NCBI GenBank assembly: GCA_013399855.1
Contig: VXAY01000767.1
Location: forward strand, 2,839,763 to 2,903,762
Reading direction: 5' to 3'
Origin: Oxyruncus cristatus
Lineage: Eukaryota; Chordata; Aves; Passeriformes; Cotingidae
DNA: 64,000 nucleotides
The notes under the pieces are model-generated. The model saw only the letters and a list, made by a program, of their open reading frames with translations, did not search any database and was not told where the DNA came from. A program made the position numbers and the translations under genes. This document shows, piece after piece, positions 52,816-63,601 of the stretch; the first letter of the stretch is position 1, and every line of letters starts with the position of its first letter.

Positions 52816-53954
52816 AGAATAATTGCAGTTACTGGAATTTAATAGAAAGCATACATATATACTGAACTCCAGGGATTTTGTTATGAAGGAGAAATCAAGA
52901 CAGTCTTTGAATATTTCTTCGAATAAAAATCACCTTCAGCAGCACCATGCTAGACAAACCACTAAAACAAAAGACTGAGCATGAGGCAGCCCCTCTTTTA
53001 GCTGCTTAAGACAATCATTACATTCAACAAAAAAGCAAACTGGCAGTATTATATGAAGTAGCAAATCTGGGTGGATTTGCAGAAATGTTGAGTGAACAGG
53101 GACAAAATATTTACACTACCCTCTGAATGGGGCTGAGCTCTTTTGCAGGGTTCAGCTAGAGACTGGAGCAGAACAGCTTCTTGAATATCTATGCAGATAC
53201 TACCCAATCAAACATGGGAAAGGAAAGCCATTTATGCTGAGGACAAGGATGGATAGCTAAGAAATACTGTCTTCTCTAATGCATGTCTGGGGTTTTTTTA
53301 TACTCATGATTGAAGTTTAATTTCCTGGTAATTACTACACATGTGCAGCTGTTTGCATATGGTTTTTTGAGCGATTACAGAACTCTCTGCACATGTCCAT
53401 AACAAGCATGTGCTTGCTGACAGAGAGATCCCCAACTCTAACCTCTTAAGCTGCACTTTCAACTTAAATTCCTCATTCTGAAAATTCATAAGAACAAAAA
53501 TACCAAGTGTTTTTAAGAGAGAAATAAATGCAACAACTAGAGACTTAAAATGGCTTAAGAGGGAACAAGGAAAAGTTTGCTCATAACACTACCAGACTTC
53601 TTTCTCAGTTTCACCTTTAAGTCCCTGTTTATATGATTAAAAGGTAGACTCATTTAACCTGTAATATTTTGACCTTGGTATTACTCATCCATGCATAACA
53701 GAGATCAGAAGGATAACTGCTTTCTAATGTAAGCAGCATAAACATGCTTATGATGCCCTCAAAAGAGGCTAAAAAACTGATACAGCACATTGTGCCAAAT
53801 ATGACTTGAAATCTTAAATGTTTGTCTTCAGTGTTCTAGTAACTCTCAACAACTAAAGGGAAGAAAGTAATCTTTGGCATGTTGGTTGGCAGTTGGTTGG
53901 TTCTCAGTTTCTTACACAAATGTTGCCTTCAGGTAACGAAGAAATTATGTTGGA
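52816..53954. other. Intronic sequence, no gene seen
   Basis: Unique AT-rich sequence between an ancient and a younger CR1 copy. Confidence 0.55.
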
Positions 53955-54893
53955 CAATCACAGAATGGTTTGTGTTGCAAGGGACCATAAAACTCGCCTA
54001 ACTCCAACTCCCCTGCCCTGGGCAGGGACAACATCCACTAGACCAGGTTGCTTAGAGCCCCACACAACTCGGCCTTGAACACTTCCAGGGATGAGGCATC
54101 CACTGCTTCTCTGGGCAACCTCTTCCAGGGCCTCACCACTCTCACAGTAAAGAATTTCTTCCTGATATTTAAACTAAACCTATTCCCTTTCAGTTTGAAG
54201 CTATTCCCCCTTGTCCTGTCACTCCAGGCCCTTGTACATAGTCTCTCTCCATTCTTCTTGTGGGTTCTCTTCAGGTAATGGAAGGTCTCAATTAGGTCAC
54301 CCCAGAGCCTTCTCTTTTCCAGGCTGAGCAATCCCAATTCTCTCAGCCTTTCCTCACAGGAGAGGTTCTGTAGCCCTCTAATCATCTTGGTGACCTCCTC
54401 TGGACTCGCTCCAACAGCTCCCCGTCCTTCCTGTGCTGGGGACCCCAGAGCTGGGTGCAGCACTGCAGGTGGGTCTCGCCAGGGTGGGACAGAGGGGCAG
54501 AATCCCCTCCCTTGCCCTGCTGGCCACACTGCTTTGGATGAAGCCCAGGATACAACTGGCTTTCTGGGCTGCACACTGTTGGCTCATGTCCAGCCTCTCA
54601 CCCACCAGCCCCCCCGAGTCCTTCTGCCCAGGGCTGCTCTCAGTCTGTTCACCCCCCAGCCTGTGCTGATACCGGGTGTTGCCCCGACCCGGGTGCAGCA
54701 CCTACACTTGGCCCTGTTAAACCTAGTAAGATTCCCATGGGCCCGTTTTTCAAGCTTGCCCAAATCCCTCTGGATGGCATCCTGTCCTTGAGGAGGGTCA
54801 ACGGCATCACTCAGCTCGGTGTCATCTGCAACTGTGCTGAGGGTGCACCCGACCCCTTTGTCTGCGTCATTAATGAAGATACTAAATAAAAAA
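53955..54893 (-). mobile_element. CR1 LINE, 3' part with broken reverse-transcriptase ORF2
   Basis: The minus-strand translation matches the C-terminal part of CR1 ORF2. The reverse-transcriptase catalytic box is present as VADD (54821-54832; FADD or YADD is usual), followed by the typical ELLERVQRR, KMIRGL and RLRELGL stretches and the terminal RLPREAVDA and LEVFKA words. These lie in three different frames (near 54584-54907, 54378-54701 and 54038-54574), so at least two frameshifts break it. The 3' UTR follows at 53955-54040 with the familiar reversed words (cacagaatggttt, ctagaccaggtt). The 5' end is truncated, as usual for CR1. It is a dead copy, in sense orientation relative to GPR39. 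Confidence 0.93.
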
Positions 54894-56571
54894 ATTGAAA
54901 GCTTCACATTACTAACAAATGCTCAGATATTAAAGTTCTTTTCCATTAAAATTCACAGGCTTGCAATCATTGTTTAAAGATAATGGTCCCAACATCAGAT
55001 AGGAAAACAAAAGATTTAATTATAGGAAATGTAGTATAATTTGAATATGAAACAATAGAGGGTTAGATAATGCATTTAATTTTCACAGGTGAAGATTCCA
55101 ATAAATCATCTGTGAACTTTCCACAAATGACTCCTATCTACTGAAACTAGGGAGTTTCAAGAGCAGTCTACGTTTCAGATGGTGTCGGGCTCAGAAGAGA
55201 TTGCAAGAAAACAGAGAAAAATTGGAAAATTAATGCTTAAGACGAGAGTCTCTTGAACAAAGAACGAGGGCACTAGACCAAAATTGATGGAACAGAGTTC
55301 CCTAATGTAGGGTTGCTGTATTCTGTCTGAGGGCTATCTCCCTCAATCAATTTCCCACCTGTAGCAACATCTGTGTTTCTCCACTTTAATGGAAATAAAT
55401 CTTCCTGCTTTCTTATCCACTGTAAAGAAAGAGACAGCTTCCAAGGCTTCTGCTTGTAAGAAAACATGTCCTAGAGAGGATTTGCCACACTACAGAGTGT
55501 ATTTTTCAGAAGCTGAGATGACACAGCCAGACCTCAGCTCCCCAAAGCCTGCAGTCCCCTGCCGTTTCTTGGCTCATATTGCCACAGTGAGAGATGTTGC
55601 CTTCACTTCCCTCATTCCTTCTCTTAGCACATACCTACGAGTGCCAGAAGAACCAAGGGCCAGTAGTTTTATTATCTACAGCTTATAAGAGAGAAAGAGA
55701 GAGAGATTAATAATATTAGGTTTAAGGCCAACATGGGTAATGGTCTTTAATGAGGCTTAAAGACTTTGGGCAGAGCCAGAAGGGCAGAAGTACTTAAGAA
55801 ATCTCAGCTGTGCACTCAGTCTCTGGATAGCACAGATGGTAGAGTATAAAGAAGTGGAAAGATACTTGTGCTGTGTGGTCCACAGGATGAGCTGAGTGAG
55901 TGAATCAGCACAGCAACACCTATAGCTCATTACAGACCAGGTGAAACACCAGTATCCTTGCAGGCATGAGGCAAAAACCAGAAGCATGGCCACGACTTTA
56001 ACTAAGCACCAGTAAAGCACTCATTGTCCCCATGGGCCTCTCATGCAAAGACAGTAGTCCTGTGTCCACAGAGACAATATCTGCCAAGATATAATATATG
56101 GAGAATTATGTGGATTGCACTAGTGGTGAATTTAGTCCCCTGACTACACTATTTGCAGGGTTAGGTTGCTTTTAAAGCTGCAGACTTTTCATGTTGAAGC
56201 AATTTTTAAGTGCTCTTATGCAAAGTGTAATCACACATTGATTTTTCCATTAAAACTACAAAAGTCTTAAATACCTTGGGGGTGCCGGCCTCAGTTAGTC
56301 ACTATTCTTCCATCCTATTTCTCTTGGTAGTGTTTTACCCCCCTCAGTGTAGGAGGAAAGGAAGACTGGCTGCTTAAGCCGAAAGCACAGTCTTCTATTC
56401 CATGAGTCCGGTTAAAAGCAGGAGTAGAAAATTGCTTTCTGTACAATAGGGAGGGAAATTATGCTGGGTTCTCCTTATGTTCCTTTTTAAATTACAGTGT
56501 GGGAAACCTGAACATACAGATGTCTGGATTTTGGAAGTCTTACTTGAGTCTGTTTTACTGTGGCAATGTTG

Positions 56572-56589
56572 TTTTTTTTTTTTTTTTTT
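56572..56589. repeat. Poly(T) run, 18 bases
   Basis: The longest homopolymer in the window. No retroposon body seen beside it. Confidence 0.95.
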
Positions 56590-58041
56590 AAACCGTAGGA
56601 AGTCCCCCAGCTCTTCAGAGGAGGTTGTTTGTAATAACTGCCCTGAGAAGCCATCATCCCTCAATGCAGCCTTTCCATTGTCACCTGTTGAATAGCTGAC
56701 CTTCAGTTTTGTGCTACCAGCATTCAGTAGCATTGATCAGTTTTGCCATCGACCCCAGGTTAATGCCTTTGCAGAGAAGAGGAAAGCAAATTTTCCTGAA
56801 CACCAGCAGGTAAACCCTGTGCTTTTATCTCTTTTCCAAAAAGCAACACCTAAAAGAAAAAAAATTACTGGTAATAGAGGGTGGATGCCCCATACAGCTG
56901 AGTAGCCAGGCCCAGGTCTGCTGGTTTAAGTGTTTCACATTCCCTGCTCAGTCCCTGCTACCCATTTCAGGGCATTGACTCCCCTACTTGTCTTGTGCAA
57001 TTCAAAGCCCTGCTCAGGGAAATATATGCATAGAAACACCATATAAAACACAGATATTAAAATCATATCCAGCCTATAGTGTATTTATCTTCAGGCATGT
57101 CTCCAAAAAAGTCTCTGAAGAAAGGCAGCTGAATGGAATGATTAAAGAAATGAACCAAGAGGAGTCAGTGAAGTTGAGTTTAAAGAACATGGGCTGGAGC
57201 TGTGTTCTGGAATATAATTGATTAGGTTATTCTTTCCATTTTTGTTCTATCCCTAATATCTACTTTTTTCAGCAAGGAAAAAACCCAGCTGAATTCCAGC
57301 TTGTGAAGAACCATCTAATTTTCCTGTAACAGACGTCCTACCATTGTCAAGTTACACTGTGCCTGAGTCATATCGAGATGACAACCACGTATTTTTCACA
57401 GCTACTTGAAGTAATTTGCCTCCTGAAAACCCGTTTGCCAAGTGCCTTACAAAATACACTTCCTTAGTGATCTTTGGAAAGGCTGTTTCTACACACAATA
57501 CCACTATTCTGAGCAAAACATTAATCTGCCATCATAGTATATGGGGAAAAATTGGTGCTCCAAGTTCTAAGAGATCTTTTTAATTTCTGACTCAAGGTTT
57601 TATCTAGGTTTAGCTTATGGCTAGGTACAGCTGTTTATGGGGTTTACAGTGGCTTTGGTATTGCTATAGAACAGCCTGACACTGTTTTAACAATAGCCAC
57701 CAAAAAAGTGGCAGGAGAGAGGCCAGGCAGCCGAGCAGGCAGGTCACTAGCACAGGATTCAGCAGATGCATTTGTGACTCGCTATTGCACTTGTGGTCTT
57801 GGTCAGGCCACTGACTTCTTCCTTTCCAGCCCTTCCCTTCTGCCCATTGTTTGTTTTGATTTAGAGACAGGGACACTCTTCCCTTCTATGGCACTCACCA
57901 GAGTCTCAGTAAAGCCTTTAGCTGCTACTGCCCTGTAAAGCATACCGGACTTGAAGCTACCTGTACCACATCACACCACATGAACCCACTGCTGCTGCCT
58001 TCAGGTTGACACTCAGTGTATTTGACATACTTAAGTGTTAG

Positions 58042-58094
58042 AAAAAAAAAAAAAAAAATAAAAAACAGAAACAAACAAAAACCACCACCACCAC
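58042..58094. repeat. Poly(A) run passing into (CCA)n-like DNA
   Basis: A17, a T-interrupted A run, A/C-rich sequence, then ACC ACC ACC units. Low complexity. Confidence 0.9.
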
Positions 58095-60469
58095 ACTGCC
58101 TCTCTCAGATGTAGGCACTGCCATTGATTATGATAAATACTTGCAATGTTTATTGCACAGGCAATGAACATAGGCAATTCCCTTGCCTGCTTATTAAAGA
58201 AGCTGTAGGATATTTGCTGTCCAGGTATGTAGGCAAAATTCATCCTGCGTCAGATTGTCCCAAAGCAGAACAGTTGAATTTCTGTAGTGATGGGAAAGAG
58301 AGAGCAGTGGGAGTTATCTGCCTCACTTGGCCTCACGCACAGGGGAGCTGACTGTGCTGGGCTGGTACCAGCAGTGTCTCCCTTTAGGTCCTTTAGGGAG
58401 GTCCAGCATCAGCTCTGGCTCCTGCTGACTGCTGTTGCAGTGCTTTAATGCACCTTCATCGACACTTCCACAGCAGCCAGAGTATTGTAATACTTTTCCT
58501 TTCTGGTTGGGAGGCTTGGGATGATGGATGCTTCATCATGGTCAGGAGACAGAAAAGGGCTGCCCAGATACCAGCCCCATGCAGCAGGACCCCTCTGCTG
58601 TGGAAACAGAGGAGTGTTGCTCCAAAGGGCAAAGAAAGAGGATGTAGCACTAAAGGACTCTCATTACGGTGTCTTTACTGTGGTAGGCTTGAGGCTGCTT
58701 TATGCAAAATGATTAAGGCTTTTAGCAGAAGTACAAACTGAAGCTGCCAAGGGAAATACCACAGAAGCTTTAGAAGCAATACTTTTTTCAGCTGGGATAG
58801 TCAAAACTCGTTGTAGAGAACAAGTCCAGGTGAGTCAGATCTAGTCTGATGACAAACCATACAGCTGCTTTTGTATAAATGTGGGTTTATAGGATGACCA
58901 GATTAGGAAGGATGTAGCCATGACTAGCCATGAGCAGGCACTGCTGGCATGGAGCCATTGGTGCCAAGGTTTTTCCCACCAGCACCTTGTGTGGAGTCCT
59001 GCCCCATGCTGCTCCTCTTTCCCAATGCCCACCTGGTAACATTCCCGAAAGACTTTTAACTCACTTTCAGCTATGGAAGGGCCTTCTTTTTGTAATATTT
59101 ATAATTATTGCACCAGCTGGAGCTCTCTTTTATGGAATCCTTCCTTTACGTTCTCCTTCTTTGTTTGCTACAACCCACTTATAATATTTATAATAATTGA
59201 TATATGTCTCCGAACTCGTCCTTTATTAAGAGCTCTCTGCTACAGTGCAGGAGCCTCAGCTCAGGTGTTAGAGCAGTTAAGAGGTCCCCAATGGCACTTT
59301 GTGACAATTTAGGTGATCACTGCCCTGCCCTTTATGGCCAAAGAAGAAAGACAAGATCAAGTAGCCACAGCGATGAAATCGATCCTTGTCAGGGTCGGTC
59401 AGGCATTAGGAGGTTTTAAATACTGTTAAAAGGTTGCATTTAATCATAAAGCCATCAGCCAAGTGTTTTTATAACCACTGCAGCTATCCAGTTTCTGTTG
59501 CTCAGGGTGGAGAAACCTTTATTGACAAATACTGCTATGAACCAACCAAAGATGAAGTTCAGCTGTATTTCCCCTGATACTCAGCCACACTCATACAGAT
59601 ACATGTAGAAGAAAGATCTGCTTTCCCGACATGAGCAAAACTGCTTTAACATCAAACATAAGTAACCCAAACAGTTTCAAGCAGCGTGATCTGTGCTGCT
59701 CATGTGGATGGACTGACCCGCTGGAGGCACTGGGGTTTTACCACATGACTCAGAAAATGCTTAAATAAATCACACACAGACATTGCAGGAAGTATGACCC
59801 ATTCTATCCAAAAGCACAAAATGCCTAATTTCTGGAGTAGGAGCATTAAGCAAAGACCTACATGTGCTGTCACATTTTTCTTAGCGCCAACAGCAATAGT
59901 GGGAAGGAAGTTGGAAAGAATAGCATTGCACAGCCTACTTTATAAAAACAGAATTGGTTTTCTCCAAAATACTGGGACAAACTTGCATTCCACCACTGGG
60001 GCAAATCTACCAAATCTGAGCTGAAGAGCCCCTTCAAATACTCCCTCCCCAACAGCAGGCAGAGTTGTCAGTGCAGCCATTTGGCCTGTCCCTCCTCTGT
60101 ACCGTGAGCACAGCAAGGTAGCCAGAAACAGAAGGAACTGCTGTCTCTACATCAAAGACTTCAAATCCCCAACCAGAGCATCTGGGCTTTAAGCTGAAAG
60201 ATTTGACCCTTGCAGACTCCTTCCCTGAATAGAAAAGCTCTTTCCCACATGAACTCAGCCTGTCCAGCCACCTTCCTCCTCCATCAGGTGGTGTCACCCC
60301 ACCTGGAGCCCATCCTGGAAGCATCAACACTGCTTATGGCAAGTGGTCTTTTCCTTTCAACATTTACAATTAATTTTCATGAATATTTTCAAGTGCCACA
60401 CAATAACGTGACACTAAAAAAGTATTAGTTCCTTCCTGTGCCATCCTCTACTTAGCTTTTTCTCATCGT

Positions 60470-60910
60470 CAGGAGATTTATGAATTTAATCTCCGTTTTA
60501 TAGAACTTATCACTTTTAACAACTAGCGGAAAATGCTAAATTGTTTTTATTGCTGCTAGATGTTCAAAGACATGATGCTGTATATTGCCATTTACATTTC
60601 ACATTAAAAGTGAAATATGCTGGGAATGTGCAAGTATTTGTTTTAATTTGACCCATCTGTTAAATGAAAAACAGAGTTCTTCTAAATCACAATATTTAAA
60701 TTCAGCGATTTGTAAACAATTTATATGTTCATTTCTTCTGGGTTAAAACTGCCCTAAAGCATCACTATTATGAAATCTCCAAATTAAATTGCTTTGCATT
60801 GTTCTCTGAGAGGCAGGCCAGAGTTTCTTCCTCCTCAGTTTATTAATTTATTTCCAAAGCCTAGTAAATTAGCAAGACTCGTATTAAAGTCTTGCCACTG
60901 AAATAATTTT
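60470..60910. promoter_or_regulatory. Candidate conserved non-coding element about 1.8 kb inside intron 1
   Basis: Very AT-rich and repeat-free, with two small perfect stem-loops: atttcac/gtgaaat arms at 60596-60602 and 60610-60616, and gcaagact/agtcttgc arms at 60872-60879 and 60888-60895. It has many TAAT-type words. Its position near GPR39 exon 1 fits an intronic enhancer, but nothing shows this directly. Confidence 0.3.
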
Positions 60911-62710
60911 GGGGAATTCATGGAAGTCTCTACTGCCTCCAAAAAGCTGAGGGTACGGAGGAAGTGTCAGATACTGGTGGCAAATTCCCTCATGATAAAG
61001 GACAAACCAGTTGCTTTCATTTAGCTTTCCAGTACTCCTGCAAGCAGCTCATCTCCCTGTTCCATGCTAGATCATCACCAAGGAAGAACAATAATCACGA
61101 AAGGGAAAAAAAAGTCATGGCAATTTACCTTCCCCCCTCAACCTAGCCAGGATTTGGATCTTAGACTCGGCTTTAATGATGATTTACAAGGAGTTGCAGA
61201 GCCATGGACATTTAAGGAACCCACAAGTAGCACTTCAAGAGCAGATCTGTTTTTCTGCTCTGTGCAACAGGTATAGCTACAATGCTGTGCCTCTACCCAG
61301 GAATCAGTGCTGTCAGTGGAATGAGGATGCTGAGAGCCCTTTTAATCACCCACATACAGGGCCTCTTGCCCTAGTCTAACAGACACCTTGTGAGAGGAGA
61401 TGATTTCTTCATTAGATGTACACTCCAAGCATGAGGAAGGGCTCTGTACAGCCTGGAGTGTCACATCTCCCATCTGAAGCCCTCGTCACGCTCTCTGTTG
61501 GTAGAGTGTGGAGCTCCACCCAGTCCCAAACCCGAGTCATGTGCCTTGTCTGAATGACAGCTTTGCACCGTGTTCCCAGCTCTCACACAGCTGCAGCAGG
61601 AAAGGAGCTGGCTGCACCCTGGGCTCCTTACCCTGCAGCTTCATGTCCTAGCCACAGGCCATGAAAAAAGCAGGACTAGAGGAGGAAGCAGAGAATCCTC
61701 AAAAAACAAAAATAATTTAAAAAGAGGAAAAAAACAATAAAAGAGCTAATCTACCTAAAGTTGCAGAAGTGGACAGACCCACAAGTTTCAATTCCCTCTC
61801 TTCAATATCAATCAGAGCACCAAAATACTGGGTCTACTGCACATTCTTACTCTAGATGGTTCATTTATTATATCCAGTATCATATTAAGCAACCCAACAA
61901 AACAGGAACTAGTAGTATTGCAGCCAGGGTATGATTAAGGGCGCCTCTAAGAACAACAAATGTGGAGACTACATGGATCACAGCCCGGAAAGATTCCAAG
62001 TTGGTGAAATGACAGCTTGATTAGTTTTTGTCTGACAAATGTGGTGACAGAGACCAGAATCAAACATAATTTCGAGGTTACAGGCCTTCAAATAAAACCA
62101 GAGAAAAAAATTCAAAGAGGGCAACCAAATATCAAACCAACTCTCCAGCCCAGCTTCCTTAATGCTCAGATGCAACGCAGACACAACTACTGAGGTTAAA
62201 TAAGAACTCTCCAAGGAGCATCCTGAATTAACAGGGAAATGCCTTTAGAGAGGGACAAGCTTCAGATCTTGCAAGACAGTGCTCCCTCCCATCAGGAGCC
62301 TTACTAAATATGCTCATATTTGTAATTTATTGTGAAAACATGCAAGTAGAGCTACTTTATATCCAGGCAGCCGTTGCCTATTGCTTCCCCAAAGGTCAGG
62401 CTGCAACAGCCTATCACCCGTATTGCTGCACGTAGGCATGCAGGATAATCAGACAACAGAAATAGCAGACAGTAAATGGATTTTTCCTTCTTATTCCCTC
62501 CCACCTGTTAATGACAAAAAGAGTGTGTCAAAAACATACAGAGACATCAGCGTTTTTTTAAGTGTATCCTCGCAACCAAAAGTATTGCCTATCCCTCATT
62601 TTGTACCAGTCTCCTGCCATACATTCCCCACTTGGGGGAACTTGGCGAGGTAAAATGGAGGCTTCTGGTCTTCCTTCTCATGTGGAAAGGGGACAGAGGA
62701 TAGAGGGGAG
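60911..62710. other. Intron 1 sequence next to GPR39 exon 1, no gene seen
   Basis: No coding exon or repeat recognised. It holds the possible polyadenylation signal for a read-through transcript at 62326. Confidence 0.55.
62326..62331 (-). terminator. Possible polyadenylation signal for an unspliced GPR39 exon-1 transcript
   Basis: The minus strand reads AATAAA about 385 bases beyond the read-through stop of the GPR39 exon-1 frame. The sequence after it is not notably GT-rich, so the signal is weak and may be chance in AT-rich DNA. Confidence 0.2.
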
Positions 62711-62733
62711 TCAGAGTAGGACAGGGTTCTTAC
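62711..62733 (-). CDS. GPR39: Read-through extension of GPR39 exon 1 (possible 5-TM truncated form)
   Basis: If the donor is not used, the receptor frame continues for seven codons (GKNPVLL) and ends at a stop at 62711-62713. The product would be 296 residues with five membrane segments and no TM6 or TM7. A five-TM, exon-1-only variant called GPR39-1b has been described in mammals. An AATAAA on the minus strand at 62326-62331, about 385 bases further on, could serve as its polyadenylation signal. The open frame is seen directly. Its use as a transcript is inference. Confidence 0.4.
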
Positions 62734-62734
62734 C
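62728..62734 (-). other. GPR39: Splice donor of GPR39 coding exon 1
   Basis: On the minus strand the exon reads CTGG and is followed by GTAAGA, a near-consensus donor, exactly where the homologous protein leaves exon 1 after the residues IIFFL. The intron is phase 1: one base (G) of the split codon lies in this exon. Past the donor the frame runs on for a few codons (GKNPVLL) to a stop at 62711, as expected for intron sequence. Confidence 0.9.
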
Positions 62735-63601
62735 CAGGAAGAAAATGATCTGTCTCCTAGAGCTCTTGCCCTCTGAGCTCTCACTTTTTCTTAGGTACTT
62801 CTTCTGGTGCTTTTGTTCTCCCTTCACTGCCACAGTTCCTTCTTTCTGGATCATCAGGGCTTTCATCATGCTGTGGCACATGAAGGTGACAGATCCCAGC
62901 ACTATGATGTACACAGCAAAGGCACTAAAAATGCTCCCTTGAAAGAGAGTCCACTTGGAGGAGAGGTTGGTACAGATGGTCATGTTGTACTTCAGCTCAG
63001 GTATGTGGTGCCTCTGCGAAGGTCTGTCACAGGCTGTCGTACTTTGGTAGCCCTCGATGATTTCCAGGGGATATTCTGTGCCCATGGCAAAGAGCAGGGG
63101 CAGAGCCACTATGACAGATGTTCCCCAGACAAAGGCGATGAGCAGCTTCACTGTGCGGGGTCCAGAGAGAGACTTGAACTTGAAGGGGTGGCAGATAGCG
63201 ATGTACCTCTCAAAGCTGAGGGTGGCAACGTGCAGCACGGTGGCATAACTGCAGGCTTCAAAGAGGAAGTAGTAGAGCTTGCAGGCAATGTTGCCATTGG
63301 GGGTAGAAAAGGGGCTCCAGATGGCACTGAAGAACTCCATGGGCATGCCCAGCAGGATGACCAGCAGGTCAGAGCAGGCCAGGCTCACCATGTGGTCGGT
63401 GACCTCCTTCTGCAGGTAGCCTTTCTTCTGCAGGATCCTGGTGGCCTTGATGGTGATGCTGTTGCCCAAGATGCCCGCAACAAAGATGCAGATGTAGACT
63501 AAGGCCAAAGTGATCTTGATCCACAGAGCCACCTCAAACTCCTGGACGTGGCTGTGGTCAATGAGATGAGAACAGTCTGAAGTGGATGCCTGCCCTGCCA
63601 T
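62734..63601 (-). CDS. GPR39: GPR39 first coding exon (zinc-sensing GPCR), partial: N-terminus to TM5/ICL3
   Basis: Encodes the first 289 residues, plus one base of codon 290, of GPR39, a plasma-membrane class A receptor of the ghrelin/neurotensin-receptor group. GPR39 is activated by extracellular zinc and known to couple mainly through Gq, with Gs and G12/13 also reported. Visible in the translation: DHSH at residues 15-18, matching the zinc-binding His pair of human GPR39 (His17/His19, shifted by one); TM1 about 29-52 with GNS; TM2 about 68-90 with SLACSD; TM3 with ERY at 131-133 in place of DRY; TM4 about 150-172; Cys107/Cys210 and Cys10/Cys191 matching the family's two extracellular disulfides; N-glycosylation sites at Asn206 and Asn212; TM5 about 219-242; basic ICL3 ending RRQIIFFL. 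The start is the first Met, in line with the family. Kozak context is moderate (+4 G, -3 C). The exon ends at a phase-1 donor. TM6, TM7 and the tail lie outside the window. The frame is intact, so the gene looks functional. Confidence 0.96.

Larger units (their letters stand above)
54894..60469. other. Intronic sequence, no gene seen
   Basis: Unique sequence with a GA-repeat-like tract at 55686-55708, poly(T) at 56572 and poly(A) at 58042. Frames up to 112 codons have no recognisable product. Confidence 0.55.
1..62733 (-). other. GPR39: Presumed GPR39 intron 1 (5' part)
   Basis: Inference. GPR39 has two coding exons separated by a very long intron in mammals. The second exon would give a minus-strand frame of well over 100 codons containing TM6 and TM7, and none is present to the left of the donor. 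No LYPD1 coding sequence, which would mark the 3' end of GPR39 on the opposite strand, is seen either. The whole stretch is AT-rich, without a protein-coding signature, and holds scattered old retroposons. If this reading is right the intron exceeds 62.7 kb here. An unannotated non-coding or small gene nested in it cannot be excluded. Confidence 0.65.

Noticed and set aside
54038..54907. Several overlapping frames as host genes
   Set aside because: They are frame-shifted pieces of CR1 ORF2 and their complements, not host genes.
62807..63502. 231-codon plus-strand frame antisense to GPR39
   Set aside because: It mirrors the GPR39 coding strand. Its composition is what the complement of a GC-rich coding exon gives, and it has no recognisable domain.
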